A stretch of DNA of 7,622 nucleotides. It comes from Pirellulales bacterium (lineage in GTDB: Bacteria > Planctomycetota > Planctomycetia > Pirellulales > JALHLM01). This document shows positions 6,998-7,622 of the stretch, in pieces; the first letter of the stretch is position 1, and each line of letters starts with the position of its first letter. The notes under the pieces are model-generated. The model was given only the letters and a program-made list of their open reading frames with translations, made no database searches and had not been told where the DNA came from. The position numbers and the translations under genes were made by a program. The stretch lies in assembly GCA_022844585.1 (NCBI GenBank), contig JALHLM010000292.1, forward strand, positions 1 to 7,622. Direction: 5' to 3'.

Positions 6998-7622
6998 TTG
7001 TGTTGTGTCCACGGTTCAAGTGGCCGTCGTAAAATCAATGGATCTCAACGGATCGAGCAGAAAAGTGCGCGAGACCGAACATAAGGGATCATTTGACTAG
7101 TGTAGCGAGATACGAAGGGTTTGCGAGGCTGGACTCGAGTCGACTACTGGCTGCCGATATCCTGTTGACATCGCGTAAGAACTTGCCGCCACGAAGCATC
7201 TTCGGATGCAAGGTTCGTTTCTTCCGCATTCTCGAACTGGCGAACTTGCTGTCGGAAGCCAAAGAAAAATGTCTGCTCCAGATCGAGATCTCCGGCATGG
7301 CGGAGTTCGCCAACTGCTCGGACTGCGAAGCGCTCGATGGTAGTATTCGGCAACCACGCCACCGGCGCAGAACACGCAGCCCGTCGTGCCGATCACGCCG
7401 CGGCTCGCGCGCTGGGCACAGCCTTCGCTGACCCCCGCCGCGAAAGAGTCGTCGAAATCGCTGGCGGTCGAGGCTTTGAAACCGGACGATCGCCAGAACT
7501 TTTTGGCTAGCCTGGTAGTAGCCGCCGTGCCGCGTCGGTTGGCACTCGCAGAAGTGAGTTTGAAACGGCCGGTTATGCCAGCTATGCCGTCGACGACCCT
7601 CTGGCATTCGATCCATCATCAG
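6998..7622. other. Right-hand region without an assignable gene; possibly degraded coding sequence
   Basis: No RNA gene, insertion sequence or recognisable protein was found here. From about 7143 to 7335 one plus-strand frame (in an open stretch running 7093-7431) has roughly 70% G/C at third positions and a protein-like composition, including a short CSDC segment. From about 7540 down to 7330 a minus-strand frame also looks coding, but it has no upstream start other than a GTG at 7396 and no homologue I recognise. The longest open frame (minus, 7089-7619) is arginine-rich and looks like a shadow. The conflicting signals fit either gene remnants or chance. The first 100 nt probably hold the promoter of the sialidase-like gene, but none is distinct. 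Confidence 0.35.

Noticed and set aside
7132..7141. Ten-base palindrome GACTCGAGTC
   Set aside because: It is short, expected by chance at this scale, and not linked to any gene start or end.
7089..7619. 176-residue minus-strand open frame as a gene
   Set aside because: It is very Arg/Ser-rich with no recognisable domain, and other frames in the same stretch have better coding composition.

Overview
The window suggests a Gram-negative, moderately GC-rich bacterium, because it encodes a complete outer-membrane-spanning efflux apparatus. A planctomycete is my best guess. This rests on a CusB-type adaptor with repeated heavy-metal-binding modules and on a secreted sialidase-like propeller with a CxCC motif, not on any marker gene.

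All recognisable genes lie on the minus strand. Read in the direction of transcription (right to left) they are: a secreted sialidase-like beta-propeller protein (5816-6982); a 256-nt spacer; a CusC/TolC-type outer membrane efflux protein (4045-5559); a small secreted Cys-rich protein (3585-3974); a 155-nt intercistronic gap with two short perfect inverted repeats; a CusB-type periplasmic adaptor (1375-3429); and the first 457 residues of a CusA/CzcA-type RND pump (1-1372), which runs off the left edge. The right end (about 6998-7622) has no gene I can defend, although parts of it look coding by composition.

The central system is a tripartite heavy-metal efflux pump, most likely for Cu(I)/Ag(I). 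CusA uses the proton gradient, CusB bridges it to the outer membrane channel, and CusC is that channel. The metal-handling parts are unusual. CusB carries an N-terminal heavy-metal-binding module, a second module inserted after the beta-barrel (with its first Cys replaced by Ser), and a C-terminal DUF3347-like domain. The visible half of CusA keeps the proton-relay Asp but lacks three of the four Met positions of the E. coli CusA relay that fall in this part. The Cys-rich protein between cusC and cusB (two CCC clusters after a signal peptide) and the CxCCH propeller protein upstream are candidate accessory metal-binding proteins. No regulator, metallochaperone or P-type ATPase is visible in the window.
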